A stretch of 64,000 bases of DNA, taken from assembly GCA_024743055.1 (NCBI GenBank), contig JANSXH010000002.1, positions 243,496 to 307,495 of the forward strand, read 5' to 3'. Source of the DNA: Pseudomonadota bacterium. GTDB taxonomy: Bacteria; Pseudomonadota; Alphaproteobacteria; Sneathiellales; Sneathiellaceae. The notes beneath the pieces are model-generated. The model was given only the letters and a program-made list of their open reading frames with translations. It was not told where the DNA came from and searched no databases. Shown piece by piece: positions 17,683 through 28,106 of this stretch. The position numbers and the translations under genes are program-made. How positions within the stretch are numbered: position 1 is the first letter of the stretch; every line of letters starts with the position of its first letter.

Positions 17683-19154
17683 TGACTGACCGGCCTCAAA
17701 GTGACGTTTTTTGCCATCCCTTTGACGATGACAAGCTGCATGAGGAATGCGGCGTATTTGGCATCTACGGACATGGAGAAGCTGCCGCCCTTGTAGCCCT
17801 TGGCCTGCACGCCCTCCAACATCGTGGACAGGAAGCCGCCGGTATCGTCAGTCATGACGGCCGGCATTTTCATAGCCATAAAGCGATGGGTAAGGTTGGC
17901 GATAACTTCTCCTCCGAAGAGGTGATCAGTACCCTTCAGGGCTATGCGGCTCTTGGTCATAACCGCTATGCCACCACCGGCGGATCGGTGCTTCGCAACA
18001 TCCAGCCAATATTTGCCGATCTTGCCAATGGCGGCCTCGCTGTCGCACATAACGGCAACCTGACAAACGCCGCGACTTTGCGCGAACAGCTGGTGCTGGA
18101 AGGCAGCATTTTCCAATCGACGACCGATACGGAAGTGATTATCCATCTGGTTGCCAACAGCAAGAAGATGAAAGTCGTGGACTGCCTCATAGACGCCATG
18201 TCCAAAATTGTCGGCGCCTATTCTCTTGTCGCGCTAACCAGCAAGAAAATGATCGGCATGCGGGATCCATTTGGGGTGAGGCCTTTGGTTTTAGGGCGCC
18301 TGGACGAATCCTATATCCTTACCTCAGAAACATGTGCTCTTGATATTATCGGCGCCAGCTTTGTTCGGGATGTAGAACCCGGTGAGGTTATCGTGATCGA
18401 CGATAATGGCATGACCTCAACATTCCCGTTCACGGCCCCGCCAAAACGTTTCTGTATTTTTGAGCATATCTATTTCGCCCGTCCCGACAGTGTTGTAGAA
18501 AACCGTTCTGTCTATGATGTACGTAAGGATATTGGTCAGCAGCTCGCTCTTGAGCATCCTGTAGACGCCGATCTGATCATCCCTGTGCCTGATTCTGGAA
18601 CGCCCGCAGCCATTGGCTATGCGGAAGAATCCGGTATTCAGTTTGATCTTGGCATTATTCGAAACCATTATGTTGGCCGCACCTTTATTGAACCGACAGA
18701 CCAGATCCGCCATCTGGGAGTTAAATTAAAACTCAATGCCAATCGAGCCCTGATCGATGGCAAGCGGGTGGTGTTGGTCGATGATTCCATCGTTCGCGGC
18801 ACGACCTCGACCAAGATCGTTCAGATGATGCGCGAGGCCGGGGCAACAGAAGTTCATATGCGCATCGCCAGCCCGCCCACGACTAATTCCTGTTTCTACG
18901 GGGTGGATACGCCAAGCCGAAACAAACTGCTGGCTGCCCAGTATGAAGTCGAGGAAATGTGCAAATTCATTGGTGCGGACAGCCTTAGCTTCATTTCACT
19001 CAATGGACTGTATGTGGCCATGGGAGAGTTGGAGCGAAATGCGGATCAGCCCCAATATTGCGATGCCTGCTTCACTGGCGACTATCCCATCGAACTCGTT
19101 GACCAGGATGCTGGCACTGCCAAGGAGCTGACTCTGTTGTCCGAGCGCTCCTGA
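17679..19154 (+). CDS. purF: amidophosphoribosyltransferase
   Basis: PurF makes phosphoribosylamine from PRPP and glutamine, the first step of purine synthesis. A propeptide of about 26 residues precedes the nucleophile in 'EECGVFGIYGHGE'. The PRPP loop is 'VVLVDDSIVRGTTS'. Cysteines in 'FCIFEHIYFARP', 'NSCFYGVDTPSR' and the terminal 'YCDACF' match the ligands of the Bacillus-type enzyme, so this is the iron-sulphur form. The start is GTG at 17679 or ATG at 17682; both overlap or abut the cvpA stop. Confidence 0.97.
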   Translation: MMTDRPQSDVFCHPFDDDKLHEECGVFGIYGHGEAAALVALGLHALQHRGQEAAGIVSHDGRHFHSHKAMGKVGDNFSSEEVISTLQGYAALGHNRYATTGGSVLRNIQPIFADLANGGLAVAHNGNLTNAATLREQLVLEGSIFQSTTDTEVIIHLVANSKKMKVVDCLIDAMSKIVGAYSLVALTSKKMIGMRDPFGVRPLVLGRLDESYILTSETCALDIIGASFVRDVEPGEVIVIDDNGMTSTFPFTAPPKRFCIFEHIYFARPDSVVENRSVYDVRKDIGQQLALEHPVDADLIIPVPDSGTPAAIGYAEESGIQFDLGIIRNHYVGRTFIEPTDQIRHLGVKLKLNANRALIDGKRVVLVDDSIVRGTTSTKIVQMMREAGATEVHMRIASPPTTNSCFYGVDTPSRNKLLAAQYEVEEMCKFIGADSLSFISLNGLYVAMGELERNADQPQYCDACFTGDYPIELVDQDAGTAKELTLLSERS

Positions 19155-19202
19155 ACAGGTACGTCTGACATTCCTTAAATCCCTACTGATACGGAACACT
19201 CC

Positions 19203-19907
19203 ATGTCCGGAAAATTACAAGACAGAATTGCGCTGATTACCGGCGCCTCACGCGGCATTGGCGCTGCGGTTGCCAAACGCTTTGCCGCGGAGGGGGCCCA
19301 TGTCATCCTTGTGGCGCGAACCGTCGGCGGCCTTGAAGAAGTTGATGATGAGATCCAAACTGCCGGTGGAAGTGCCACCTTGGTGCCCCTTGATCTTCTT
19401 GATACCGCAGCAATTGATGGATTGGCTGCTCCTCTTTATGACCGCTGGAAGAAACTGGATATTCTGGTCGGAAATGCCGGAATGCTGGGCAAACTGATGC
19501 CGATACAGCAGTATTTGCCGGATCTGTGGGAAGAGGTATTCAGACTAAATGTCCATGCGAACTGGCGACTGATACGGGCCCTGGATCCCCTGCTCCGACA
19601 AAGTGATGCCGGACGCGCTTTGTTTGTCACCTCAGAGGTGGCTCATCAGCATAAGCAGTTCTGGAGTGGATATGCCGCCAGTAAGGCTGCATTGGAAGAG
19701 CTTGTCAGAACCTATGCCGCCGAGGTTTCCAAGACCAACCTTCGGGTAAATCTTGTCGATCCGGGACCGACTCAGACACGTCTCCGTGCCTTGGCCTATC
19801 CTGGTGAAGATGACAGCCAGCTTCCAACAGCAGAAGATCAGGCAGAGCTCTTTCTCTCGGCCATCCTAAAAGGTCCAGAGACCAACGGAGCGATCCTTAC
19901 TTCCTAG
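19203..19907 (+). CDS. SDR-family oxidoreductase
   Basis: A 234-residue short-chain dehydrogenase with '[13 protein letters not shown]', 'NAGMLG' and the active-site '[11 protein letters not shown]'. The Asp/Arg pattern after beta-2 ('VARTVGG') suggests NADP preference. Such SDRs often follow purF in alphaproteobacteria, but the substrate is unknown. The C-terminus is short, ending at 'NGAILTS', and overlaps the der stop codon tail to tail by four bases. Confidence 0.88.
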   Translation: MSGKLQDRIALITGASRGIGAAVAKRFAAEGAHVILVARTVGGLEEVDDEIQTAGGSATLVPLDLLDTAAIDGLAAPLYDRWKKLDILVGNAGMLGKLMPIQQYLPDLWEEVFRLNVHANWRLIRALDPLLRQSDAGRALFVTSEVAHQHKQFWSGYAASKAALEELVRTYAAEVSKTNLRVNLVDPGPTQTRLRALAYPGEDDSQLPTAEDQAELFLSAILKGPETNGAILTS

Positions 19908-21244
19908 TTTTTATCCACATAGGGATTTTTGCCGGTTCTTGGTGAAATTCGGATGGGAACTGCAGGTAGATCAAAGTCTTCACGCAATCCGTTCACCAGA
20001 TATCTCAAGTATGATTCCGGTAATTCCCCACGGGATGACATAAATAAGGAAAAGGTCGGCGGCCGCGCTTTCACCTGTGTCATGTAGCGAATTTTCAGGC
20101 GACGACCTTTGGCCATGGGCGGTGGATGTTGTTCCAGCATATGCTCCAGCCATCGATTGAGTTTTGCTGTGGAGATCCTTTTATTCCAAAGTTCGTAAAC
20201 TTCGAGAACCTTGGGCATCAGTTTCTCGACCCCCCGGCCAGTCAGTGCTGAAAACGTTATGATAGGAATACCCCGCACTTGCGGCAGCGAAATGGAGAGA
20301 CGATCTCGTATCACCTTCAGCGCGCCCTGACGGTCCCTTACGGTATCCCATTTATTAACGGCCAAAACCAGCGCCCGCCCCTCTTCAATGACATGAGAGG
20401 CAATGGTCAGATCCTGTTTTTCAAACGTCAGTTCGGCATCAACCATCAAGACGACGACTTCCGCCATCTTGATAACCCGCAGGCTGTCTGCAACAGACAG
20501 TTTTTCCAGCTTCTTCTGAACCCGGGCTTTTTTGCGCAAACCCGCGGTATCGACCAGCTTAATGGCGCGCCCTTGAAATTCCCACTCTACCGCAATGGCA
20601 TCCCGGGTAACTCCCGCTTCCGGACCCGTCAGCATTCTGTCTTCACCAATGAGATAATTGACCAAGGTCGATTTACCGGCATTGGGCCGACCGACGATGG
20701 CAAGCTGCAGCGGCTTCTCCTCGGCCTCTTCCTCTAGCTCTGCATCAGCTTTTTTCTCAAACGGGAGCAAGGCGTCAAATAGCTCGCCGATGCCTTCCCC
20801 ATGTTCAGCAGACAGGGCAATGGGGTCGCCTAAGCCCAGCTTGTAACTTTCCAGGAGGCCATGTTCGCCACTGCGCCCTTCCGCCTTGTTGGCAGCGAGG
20901 ATCACCGGGATCGGCGCTTTTCGGATCCATTTGGCAAAATGCTCGTCCAGCGGCGTCACACCACTGCGGGCATCGATGATCATCAGGGCGACATCCGCCT
21001 CTTCCAGCGCAATCTCAGTCTGTTGACGCATCCGCCCTTCCAGGCTGTCGTCAAAGCTTTCTTCCAGTCCCGCCGTATCTATGATTTTGAATTTAAGGGA
21101 CCCGATACGGGCATCGCCTTCCCGGCGGTCCCGCGTCACACCAGGGGTGTCATCCACCAGCGCCAGCTTCTTACCCACCAGGCGATTGAACAATGTGGAC
21201 TTGCCGACATTCGGCCGACCAATGATAGCAACAGTAAAGGACAT
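19904..21244 (-). CDS. der: ribosome-associated GTPase Der
   Basis: Der (EngA) is a double GTPase needed for 50S assembly. Two G domains are complete: the first with '[14 protein letters not shown]' and '[12 protein letters not shown]', the second with '[19 protein letters not shown]' and 'NKWD'. A KH-like C-terminal domain follows ('[16 protein letters not shown]'). Length is 446 residues. It follows bamB by six bases, the common bamB-der order. Confidence 0.97.
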   Translation of the reverse strand: MSFTVAIIGRPNVGKSTLFNRLVGKKLALVDDTPGVTRDRREGDARIGSLKFKIIDTAGLEESFDDSLEGRMRQQTEIALEEADVALMIIDARSGVTPLDEHFAKWIRKAPIPVILAANKAEGRSGEHGLLESYKLGLGDPIALSAEHGEGIGELFDALLPFEKKADAELEEEAEEKPLQLAIVGRPNAGKSTLVNYLIGEDRMLTGPEAGVTRDAIAVEWEFQGRAIKLVDTAGLRKKARVQKKLEKLSVADSLRVIKMAEVVVLMVDAELTFEKQDLTIASHVIEEGRALVLAVNKWDTVRDRQGALKVIRDRLSISLPQVRGIPIITFSALTGRGVEKLMPKVLEVYELWNKRISTAKLNRWLEHMLEQHPPPMAKGRRLKIRYMTQVKARPPTFSLFMSSRGELPESYLRYLVNGLREDFDLPAVPIRISPRTGKNPYVDKN

Positions 21245-21250
21245 CTTGTC

Positions 21251-22612
21251 TTAGCGTAATGCCACCAGCTCGGCATCTTCCGTTAATATGTATAAGGTGC
21301 CATCCGCCACTATGGGAGGAATGGACGCTTTGTCAGAAAGCTCGATTTCTCCCAGAATGGAGCCATCATAGGGGGAAACCGCCACTGCCTTACCGTAATT
21401 GGACACTAAAATCAAACGATCACTGGCCAGAATGGGCCCGGACCAGATAATAAGATCGGTTTTGTCCTCCGGATCGTCAAACTTTCCAAGAGGGCTGACC
21501 CAGCGGATCAGACCATTGCGCCGAGAGAGGCTTACCAATTCCCCATCCGTTGAAACAACAAACAGGAAGTCACCTGCGATCCACGGGGTCTGTAAAGTGG
21601 AGATCTCCTGATCCCACAAGCGATTACCGGACCTAAGGTCCACAGCAATCATTCTGCCCGAATAGCTGGCGGCATAAACAATTCCACGGTCGATGACGGG
21701 AAAGGCGTTGATATCGGTCAGTGACGTCAAGGAGCTATAGGCACGGCGGCGAACAAGCTGCTCACTCCAGGTTTCCTGGCCATTGGTTGAACGAAGGGCA
21801 AAAACCTCTCCGCTGGCGAAGGGTACGACCAAAGCGCCATTGGCATAGGCCGGGCTAGCGGCCCCCAAAAGGCCTGTTGTCTCCACGCCACCTTCAAAGT
21901 CCCAGTCAATCTCGCCAGTGGTGGCATTCAATGCATAAACCCTGCTGTCAAAAGTAATGACGAAGACATGGTCCTCAGCAATGGTCGGGGCCGCCCGGAG
22001 CGGCACACCAAGATTGCGTGTCCATAACTTCTCGCCTGTTTCCCCATTCAGAGCAACGACATCCCCATAGGAAGTTGTTGCAAAGACATGCCCATATTCA
22101 AAGGAGATTCCCCCTCCGATATTTCCTTCATCCTCATCTTCGGGTGTGAGGTCGACTTCCCACAGGCGTTCACCATCTTCGGCTAAGAAGGCTCGTACCC
22201 GGGTGCTGGAGTCTAGAGTATAAACGCGGCCTTCTGCCACCACCGGTGAGGAGAACATCCGATTCTCATCATCTGACCCGTCGCCGATAGATACCCGCCA
22301 CACTTCTTTCAGGTCTTCACCAAGGGTTAAGTGGTAGAGGGCGTGGGACGGTACGCCGCCAGCTTGCGGCCAATTCTGATTTTCATAAGGGGCAGGAAGA
22401 CGAACTTCCAGATCAGCAAGACCGGCGTCAGCCTCAAGAGTTTGCTCGAGAGCTAGAATGGAAATTCGGTCACCAGGAAGAGGTGGGTCCTCCGATTCTC
22501 CAAACCAGTCCGGCAACAATGAACAGCCAGAAATGACAAGCGGCAAGACACAGACAGATAAGCCTTTAACGAACTTGTTTTTAATCTCGGTCACCCTACT
22601 CTCACCACTCAT
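21251..22612 (-). CDS. bamB: outer membrane assembly lipoprotein BamB-like
   Basis: BamB is a beta-propeller lipoprotein of the BAM complex that inserts outer-membrane proteins. The signal peptide ends in a lipobox 'LVISGCSLL', with the cysteine near residue 29. Repeated PQQ-type blades follow ('GDVVALNGETGEKLW', 'SRVYALNATTGEIDW', 'SGRMIAVDLRSGNRLW'). At 453 residues it is longer than the E. coli protein (about 390), mostly in the N-terminal part. Context between the YfgM-like gene and der supports the name. Confidence 0.9.
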   Translation of the reverse strand: MSGESRVTEIKNKFVKGLSVCVLPLVISGCSLLPDWFGESEDPPLPGDRISILALEQTLEADAGLADLEVRLPAPYENQNWPQAGGVPSHALYHLTLGEDLKEVWRVSIGDGSDDENRMFSSPVVAEGRVYTLDSSTRVRAFLAEDGERLWEVDLTPEDEDEGNIGGGISFEYGHVFATTSYGDVVALNGETGEKLWTRNLGVPLRAAPTIAEDHVFVITFDSRVYALNATTGEIDWDFEGGVETTGLLGAASPAYANGALVVPFASGEVFALRSTNGQETWSEQLVRRRAYSSLTSLTDINAFPVIDRGIVYAASYSGRMIAVDLRSGNRLWDQEISTLQTPWIAGDFLFVVSTDGELVSLSRRNGLIRWVSPLGKFDDPEDKTDLIIWSGPILASDRLILVSNYGKAVAVSPYDGSILGEIELSDKASIPPIVADGTLYILTEDAELVALR

Positions 22613-22634
22613 GTAAAGACAATATAGACCGCAA

Positions 22635-23282
22635 TCAGGTCCCTTCTATCGCTGCCAGCATTTGCGTAACCCGGCCTTTGATGTCCGCCGGAACCGTCGC
22701 ATCATTTTGCAGGCGATTTAAAACTTCAACCGCTTTTGTCTTGTCCCCATCTTTCAAATAAGAAAGGGCAATTAGCTCATTTGCAGAGGCGCTCCAGATG
22801 GAACTGGCGTCAGCAATTGCAGATACTTGGCTTCGCACATCTTCCGAACTGCCATTATCCAGCAGATAATAACCGGCAAGAAGGCTGGCGATAGAGGAAA
22901 ACTCGGCATCGACTGCGCTGTCATTCGCCAAGGCAGTGTATATCTCAAGGGCTTCTGCGCCCTTCCCGGCTTCAATCAAAGCGGCTGCTTCACGCAAGCG
23001 CGATAGAGGGCGATAGCCGGCATTGCCATCTTCAGCAAGAGTTCCAAATTCTGAGGCTGCTGCGTCCGGTTTGTTCTCGGACATCAGGGCCACTGCTGCT
23101 TCGAACCGACTTCCCTGATCAAGGGATTGGCTCAAGGTGTAATTCTGCCATCCAACATAGGACGCCGTCCCAACGACGATAAGCACAGCAGCCGCGATCA
23201 CGTATTTGCCATACGCCTTCCAAAGGGCAAGCGATTTATCCTTACGGACATCCTCGTCCACTTCATTAAAAATATCGGCCAC
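22635..23282 (-). CDS. YfgM-like tetratricopeptide membrane protein
   Basis: A 215-residue protein with a short cytosolic head ('FNEVDEDVRKDKSLALWKAYG'), one membrane helix (about 27-45) and a periplasmic alpha-helical repeat region. This is the architecture of YfgM, which associates with the SecYEG translocon and periplasmic chaperones in E. coli. The gene order with bamB and der is the same as in E. coli. Assignment to YfgM is by architecture and context, since sequence similarity in this family is low. Confidence 0.83.
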   Translation of the reverse strand: MADIFNEVDEDVRKDKSLALWKAYGKYVIAAAVLIVVGTASYVGWQNYTLSQSLDQGSRFEAAVALMSENKPDAAASEFGTLAEDGNAGYRPLSRLREAAALIEAGKGAEALEIYTALANDSAVDAEFSSIASLLAGYYLLDNGSSEDVRSQVSAIADASSIWSASANELIALSYLKDGDKTKAVEVLNRLQNDATVPADIKGRVTQMLAAIEGT

Positions 23283-23471
23283 AAAAAACTCCAGTGTTTC
23301 TCAGATTTGGCGGCTAAATTAAACCGCACAACAGCATATGGCAAACTCTGTCTCACCATTCCAGTTGAAAAGTGATCCCCAGAGCCGTTTTTTTTGGTAA
23401 TTCGGCTTACACATCCGCTTAATAGCGCTTAAAATAGCCTCACTTTACGAAATTTAGGGAAATTGCCGGTC

Positions 23472-23645
23472 ATGACTGAAGGACAGATTTTACAACTAGT
23501 TGCCCTTCTGATGGTCCTCGTCCTGGTATTTCCTGGTTTTCTCTATTACACCCGCAACCAGCCCATGGCGTCGACCTTACGCAATATTGCCATCTGGCTC
23601 GGACTGGCCCTCATTGCAGCTTTTCTCTATAATCTGTTTGGATAA
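23472..23645 (+). CDS. small two-helix membrane protein
   Basis: A 57-residue protein starting at the ATG at 23472 (the ORF track starts at an upstream TTG). It has two hydrophobic helices (about 7-23 and 36-54) joined by a short basic loop 'YYTRNQPMASTLRN'. I know no function. It is divergent from the YfgM-like gene. An 'AGGGA' purine stretch lies somewhat far upstream. Regular membrane-helix composition argues that it is real. Confidence 0.6.
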   Translation: MTEGQILQLVALLMVLVLVFPGFLYYTRNQPMASTLRNIAIWLGLALIAAFLYNLFG

Positions 23646-24093
23646 CTTTCAATTGATCGCGACAAATTTCGTCCGAGGCATCTCACCTGGGCGTCAAAGA
23701 GAATTTATGAGGATTGTCGACGGTTCATGTGCGTCTGCCAACCAGTCACATCCTCACTCATCTTCACAGTGTTAATTCTTCTCATCCAGCACTGAAGTCC
23801 CTAATTATTCGCAAGGCGCAGTAGTTAAAATGGCGTCCTTATAAATTCGTCCAGATACCGGGTCGTGGAATATCTGCGCGGCATGCGCCTACACTCTCAC
23901 TCTCAACACCGTTATATAGAAATCCCGTTCTCGAAGCGCTGTCGGTCTCGTAAATTTTTGAGGAAAACCCCAAGTCATTTCAGCGCCGAACGCTATTCCC
24001 AGTCACCCGTTAACCATAACATAAAGAGCCCCAATATGCAAGCTCGCTAATGTCCGTAATTCGAGAAATACCCCTTTACCAATATTTCATGTT
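23646..24093. other. non-coding stretch without recognisable content
   Basis: About 450 bases hold no convincing gene. The one plus-strand frame (23865-24050) has composition unlike the neighbours (many Ser, His, Arg) and no ribosome-binding site. I see no tRNA fold, no long repeat and no clear terminator. A small RNA is possible but nothing supports it directly. Confidence 0.4.
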
Positions 24094-24121
24094 TTGGCCT
24101 TAATCTGTCCCAACATATAAC
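24094..24121 (+). promoter_or_regulatory. candidate promoter of the small gene at 24154
   Basis: TTGGCC (24094-24099) and TATAAC (24116-24121) with a 16-base spacer lie about 33 bases before the ATG at 24154, giving a leader of roughly 25 nucleotides. Consensus match only. Confidence 0.45.
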
Positions 24122-24153
24122 GTTCGAGAGTAAAGAACGGGAGTAGCGTAACA

Positions 24154-24336
24154 ATGGCCAATTCATTCCTTGAAAAACAAAAACGGGCAATTGCCGATAA
24201 TCTGATTGATACCTGTGGATTGCAACGGGCCTTCCATGCCGCCAAGCAATTTGGATGGCATGACATTGCGGCTGACATCAATGATCGTATTCGTCATCCT
24301 GACGGTCCGAGAGATGAAGAGCCAGTCCGCCACTAG
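24154..24336 (+). CDS. small hypothetical protein
   Basis: Sixty residues, starting 'MANSFLEKQKRAIADNLI'. It looks helical and soluble, with a charged C-terminus. A 'GGGAG' site lies about ten bases before the ATG and a plausible promoter precedes it. The stop overlaps the end of the convergent membrane-protein gene by four bases. No family is recognised; amphipathic composition and the promoter suggest a real gene. Confidence 0.55.
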   Translation: MANSFLEKQKRAIADNLIDTCGLQRAFHAAKQFGWHDIAADINDRIRHPDGPRDEEPVRH

Positions 24337-24725
24337 GGAAGCGCATATCCCAGAACCTCACTGATAAACCGCCCTGGAAGCAAGGCAAAAAGTCCGGCCA
24401 AGGCCATTCCGATAAGGGTTCCCGCCATAAAGGCTGCGTGGCGCCGAACATTGCCTTTGCGGATACTCCAAATGGCCATCACCAGGCAGAACAAGACCCA
24501 GATGCTAAGGCCATGGATCCAGCTGAAGCTCCCATTCTCAAGACTGCGCATCCAAAAACTCGGAAGGGTGACGATGAGCATCAAGCCAACCCAAATCCGA
24601 CCTCGAAATTTATGCGCCTGATCGCCTTTCGGATCTTTTAGCAATTGAAATATACCGAGCCCCAGCGCCACCACTGCCGCCACCAGATGGGCCCATGTCA
24701 GGTATAGTACAAAGGGTTCCTGCAA
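24333..24725 (-). CDS. DUF2306-like four-helix membrane protein
   Basis: A 130-residue integral membrane protein with four hydrophobic segments. The pattern 'HLVAAVVALGLGIFQLL...GDQAHKFRGRIWVG' and the later 'RRHAAFMAG' resembles DUF2306 proteins, where conserved histidines and arginines lie at helix ends. Function is unknown. It converges with the small gene at 24154. Confidence 0.72.
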   Translation of the reverse strand: MQEPFVLYLTWAHLVAAVVALGLGIFQLLKDPKGDQAHKFRGRIWVGLMLIVTLPSFWMRSLENGSFSWIHGLSIWVLFCLVMAIWSIRKGNVRRHAAFMAGTLIGMALAGLFALLPGRFISEVLGYALP

Positions 24726-24800
24726 AACTCATTCTCCCTTTCACTTAATACCTGCAATGAATTCTTCACAAACAAAATTTAGGTCGAACAGATTAATTCG

Positions 24801-25799
24801 CTAGCTACTTTTTGGTACAAGCTTGGTTATTTCCATTATTGAATTAGATTCTCCAGGCTCACTTGCTACGAAACCGCTTGGAACAATAGAATAGATTGAA
24901 CGAGTTGTTTCTATGAGAACAGCATTTTTGGCGCCTTCATCTTCACCAGCGGCCTTAATAAATGCTTGGAACGTTTTTAATCCGTTTGCGCGTTGTTTGT
25001 TAACCGTCATTTGATGCATATGTGCGCGATATATCCTTCCACACCAAATTGCTGCTGTAATTAGTACACCGATGGTAACGAATTTGATTGTAGTATGTTG
25101 AATGATAATTGGAAGTGTTGCCCCTTCAGGGATAGACAATACTGAAACAAACAATATCGCGAAAACAATCGTTGCAAACAAACTAAGACCCGTAACCCAA
25201 AGCCATGTTACCGCTTGTCTTTCATTTTGTTTTGCTTGCCCAGCAAAATCCTCAGTAAAATGACCAACGCCGACTTCAGCTGCCGCAGTTCGAGCTGCTT
25301 GAACAATTGAGTCAATTTGTTTTTTCTGCCCTTCAATTATCTCGGTAGTTTCCTGTAGCATTTCATTTAGAGTTGCCTTAGCATTTTTCATATCAAGAAT
25401 CGATTTATCGACATCACCTTGAAGAAATGCGAGAAAAGGAATCCACAGCGCTATTTGCGGAAACAGGCTTTCTAAATTATTACCTAAGGTATATACAATA
25501 TCATCGCGATTAGCATTGGGATCTCCGTCCAGAGTGAAGGCTTCCATCCGATCCAACGTAGCTTTTATTTCTATCAAATTATTGATTGTGGTTTGAACAA
25601 CATTCTGGGGAAGATGCCTAATTTGTTCACTGTAAGACTTAAGAGGATTTAAAATAGAATCCAATTTCTGTAAGTCAGGGGTAGCCGCTTCAAAATTTAT
25701 GGCACCCCAACTTGGATTTTTCACGAAATTTTCTATATTTTCGATTGAACATTCTTCAACAATATTGTGAAATTCATCCAATTTTTCATCAGAAATCAT
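24801..25799 (-). CDS. unknown AT-rich protein: helical domain, coiled coil, two membrane helices
   Basis: A 332-residue protein of unknown function. The first 150 residues are soluble and helical. A likely coiled coil spans about 125-170 ('TLNEMLQETTEIIEGQKKQ'), and two membrane helices lie near 198-220 and 232-252. A conserved-looking cytosolic tail follows ('NKQRANGLKTFQAFIKAA', 'AVLIETTRSIYS'). From memory, tails of this kind (a histidine- or asparagine-led 'ANGLKTF' helix, then 'AVL.E.T..I') occur in orphan membrane proteins near defence genes; that link is tentative. The gene is visibly more AT-rich than its neighbours and stands alone, suggesting transfer. Confidence 0.8.
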   Translation of the reverse strand: MISDEKLDEFHNIVEECSIENIENFVKNPSWGAINFEAATPDLQKLDSILNPLKSYSEQIRHLPQNVVQTTINNLIEIKATLDRMEAFTLDGDPNANRDDIVYTLGNNLESLFPQIALWIPFLAFLQGDVDKSILDMKNAKATLNEMLQETTEIIEGQKKQIDSIVQAARTAAAEVGVGHFTEDFAGQAKQNERQAVTWLWVTGLSLFATIVFAILFVSVLSIPEGATLPIIIQHTTIKFVTIGVLITAAIWCGRIYRAHMHQMTVNKQRANGLKTFQAFIKAAGEDEGAKNAVLIETTRSIYSIVPSGFVASEPGESNSIMEITKLVPKSS

Positions 25800-25953
25800 T
25801 TACCGCTCCTTTTTTAAGGGCAACTGTTTACGATAAAAACAGACTCTGTTTCGTAACTTAAAATAGAAACACGATTTTTTATAGTATTTTTCTCTAATTC
25901 ACACTAGTTTTATTTGTTCAGTCCGTGCACTAACTCTAGTAATCGAGATATTC

Positions 25954-27501
25954 CTATTCCCACTCGATGGTTCCGGGGGGTTTTGAGGTGGTGTCATAGA
26001 CGACACGATTGATACCTTTTACCTGATTGATGATGCGGGTGGAGACCCGGCCGAGGAAATCATGTTCAAACGGGTAGTAATCCGCTGTCATGCCGTCAGT
26101 CGACGTCACGGCGCGTAAGGCACAGACATAGTCATAGGTGCGGTCATCTCCCATAACACCAACGGTGCGAACCGGGAGCAACACGGCGAAGGCCTGCCAG
26201 ATCTCATCATAGAGGCCGGCTTTGCGAATTTCGTCTAGATAGATGGTGTCGGCTTTACGCAGGATCTCAAGCCGGTCTCTGCTAATGGCACCCGGCACTC
26301 GAATGGCTAATCCCGGTCCCGGAAACGGATGGCGATCAACAAGCTCAGAGGCCATGCCGAGCTCCCGCCCAAGGGCGCGGACTTCATCCTTGAATAACTC
26401 CCTGAGTGGCTCCACCAGTTTCAGGTTCATGCGATCGGGCAATCCCCCAACGTTATGATGCGACTTGATGGTGACGCTGGGTCCGCCGGCGAACGAAACA
26501 CTCTCGATCACATCCGGATAGAGTGTGCCCTGGGCGAGAAACTCCGCACCGCCTACCTTGCTGGCTTCCTCATCAAAAACATCGATAAAGATACGGCCAA
26601 TGATCTTGCGCTTTGTTTCAGGATCATCCACGCCCTCCAGCTCTCCTAGGAACTGTTCAGAGGCATCGCGATGGATCAGGGGGATATTATATTTGTCCCG
26701 AAAGACACTTACGACCTGTTCAGATTCGCCCGCCCGCATCAAACCGTTATCCACATAGACGCAGGTCAGTTGATCGCCAATCGCCTCATGTATAAGGACG
26801 GCAACCACTGAACTGTCGACCCCGCCGGACAGGCCACATATAACCTTGCCCGATCCCACCTGCTTGCGGATCGCCGCAATGGCCTGATCCTTAAAGGCGG
26901 CCATGGTCCAGTCACCTTTGAGGCCGCAAATGCGATGAACAAAATTGGAGAGAAGCGCCGCTCCTTTTGGGGTATGGACGACTTCGGGATGGAACTGCAC
27001 CCCGTAGAATTTCCTGTCCTCATCGGCAATCCCGGCAAAGGGGGCGCCGTCCGAGGTGGCCATGACGCCGAAACCTTCAGGGATCTCAACCACTGTGTCC
27101 CCATGGCTCATCCAGACCTGATCTCGTGTTCCCGGTTCCCAAACGCCTTCAAACAAGGCTGAATCTGCAACTACCTCGACTTCAGCCCGTCCAAATTCCC
27201 GATGATCCGGCGCTTCCACCTTGCCACCGAGTTGCGCGCACATGGTCTGCTGCCCATAGCAGATGCCGAGAACCGGCACGCCCATGTCGAATACTGCATC
27301 CGGCGCCCGGGGTGTTTCATCGCCAATGACGGAAGCTGGCCCACCGGAAAGAATTATTCCAGCCGGATCAAAGTCCTGCAATTTTTCGGCAGCTGAATTG
27401 AAAGGAATGATTTCGCTATACACCCCGGCTTCTCGGACCCTGCGCGCGATCAGCTGAGTGACCTGACTTCCAAAGTCAATGATCAGAATACTGTTTTTCA
27501 T
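25954..27501 (-). CDS. guaA: GMP synthase (glutamine-hydrolysing)
   Basis: GuaA converts XMP to GMP. The glutaminase domain has the nucleophile in '[11 protein letters not shown]' and the His-Glu pair in '[11 protein letters not shown]'. The synthase domain has the PP-loop '[15 protein letters not shown]', and the C-terminal dimerisation domain ends in 'KPPGTIEWE', as expected. The 515-residue length is normal. It is on the same strand as guaB about 2.6 kb upstream. Confidence 0.98.
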   Translation of the reverse strand: MKNSILIIDFGSQVTQLIARRVREAGVYSEIIPFNSAAEKLQDFDPAGIILSGGPASVIGDETPRAPDAVFDMGVPVLGICYGQQTMCAQLGGKVEAPDHREFGRAEVEVVADSALFEGVWEPGTRDQVWMSHGDTVVEIPEGFGVMATSDGAPFAGIADEDRKFYGVQFHPEVVHTPKGAALLSNFVHRICGLKGDWTMAAFKDQAIAAIRKQVGSGKVICGLSGGVDSSVVAVLIHEAIGDQLTCVYVDNGLMRAGESEQVVSVFRDKYNIPLIHRDASEQFLGELEGVDDPETKRKIIGRIFIDVFDEEASKVGGAEFLAQGTLYPDVIESVSFAGGPSVTIKSHHNVGGLPDRMNLKLVEPLRELFKDEVRALGRELGMASELVDRHPFPGPGLAIRVPGAISRDRLEILRKADTIYLDEIRKAGLYDEIWQAFAVLLPVRTVGVMGDDRTYDYVCALRAVTSTDGMTADYYPFEHDFLGRVSTRIINQVKGINRVVYDTTSKPPGTIEWE

Positions 27502-27611
27502 AGACGGGGTTTAGACATATTGGCCATGTCTGTCCACCCCGTTTATGTGCTTGTGGGAATGTTTGTCCCGATGTGAATGCGGGGTGTCGTTTTTCGATCA
27601 CCCCGTCCTAT

Positions 27612-28106
27612 TCAGGTCAGGCCTTTTTTGGTTTTATATTCGGCAACCGCCCGCTTCAGCATCGTATATTCCGGGCAGCCGAAGAAGCAAAGACTGTCCA
27701 ATCTTAAGAGATGCTTTTCCGCCATTTCCAGATTGTCCGTCAGCAGGTAAGCTTCGCCAATATACTCGTTGGCACCGCGGTGATCAGGATCGATAGCAAG
27801 CGCTTTTTCATAGAAGCCAAAAGCCGCATCATAGTCACCTTTTTTCCTGTTGGCATAACCGAGATAGTTAAAAGCATCGGCATTTTTTGGATCCATCGCC
27901 GTCACTTTTGTGAAGGAGGAAATCGCGGCATCCCATTGCTCTTTGTCAATCGCAGCTTTACCGGCCGCAAAATCAGGATTTTTCGGGGCCTCCGCCTGTG
28001 TTGACGTATCGCTATCGCTTGATCCGGCAGCAAAGACGATTTGCGCTGTCAAGAGATGCGCTGCCGCTAAAGTGAATAAAGCCAAAAAGAATTTACGAAT
28101 TGTCAT
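27612..28106 (-). CDS. exported TPR-repeat protein
   Basis: A 164-residue protein with a Sec signal peptide (about residues 1-27, ending 'IVFAAG') and three TPR units ('WDAAISSFTKVTAMDPKNADAFNYLGYANRKKGDYDAAFG' in parts). A cysteine pair, 'CFFGC', lies in the third. Periplasmic protein-protein interaction is likely; no partner can be named. It stands alone downstream of guaA's stop-proximal region on the minus strand, in its own unit. Confidence 0.8.
   Translation of the reverse strand: MTIRKFFLALFTLAAAHLLTAQIVFAAGSSDSDTSTQAEAPKNPDFAAGKAAIDKEQWDAAISSFTKVTAMDPKNADAFNYLGYANRKKGDYDAAFGFYEKALAIDPDHRGANEYIGEAYLLTDNLEMAEKHLLRLDSLCFFGCPEYTMLKRAVAEYKTKKGLT

Noticed and set aside
23865-24050. 61-codon frame in the gap before 24154
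   Set aside because: Unusual composition, no ribosome-binding site, not conserved-looking.
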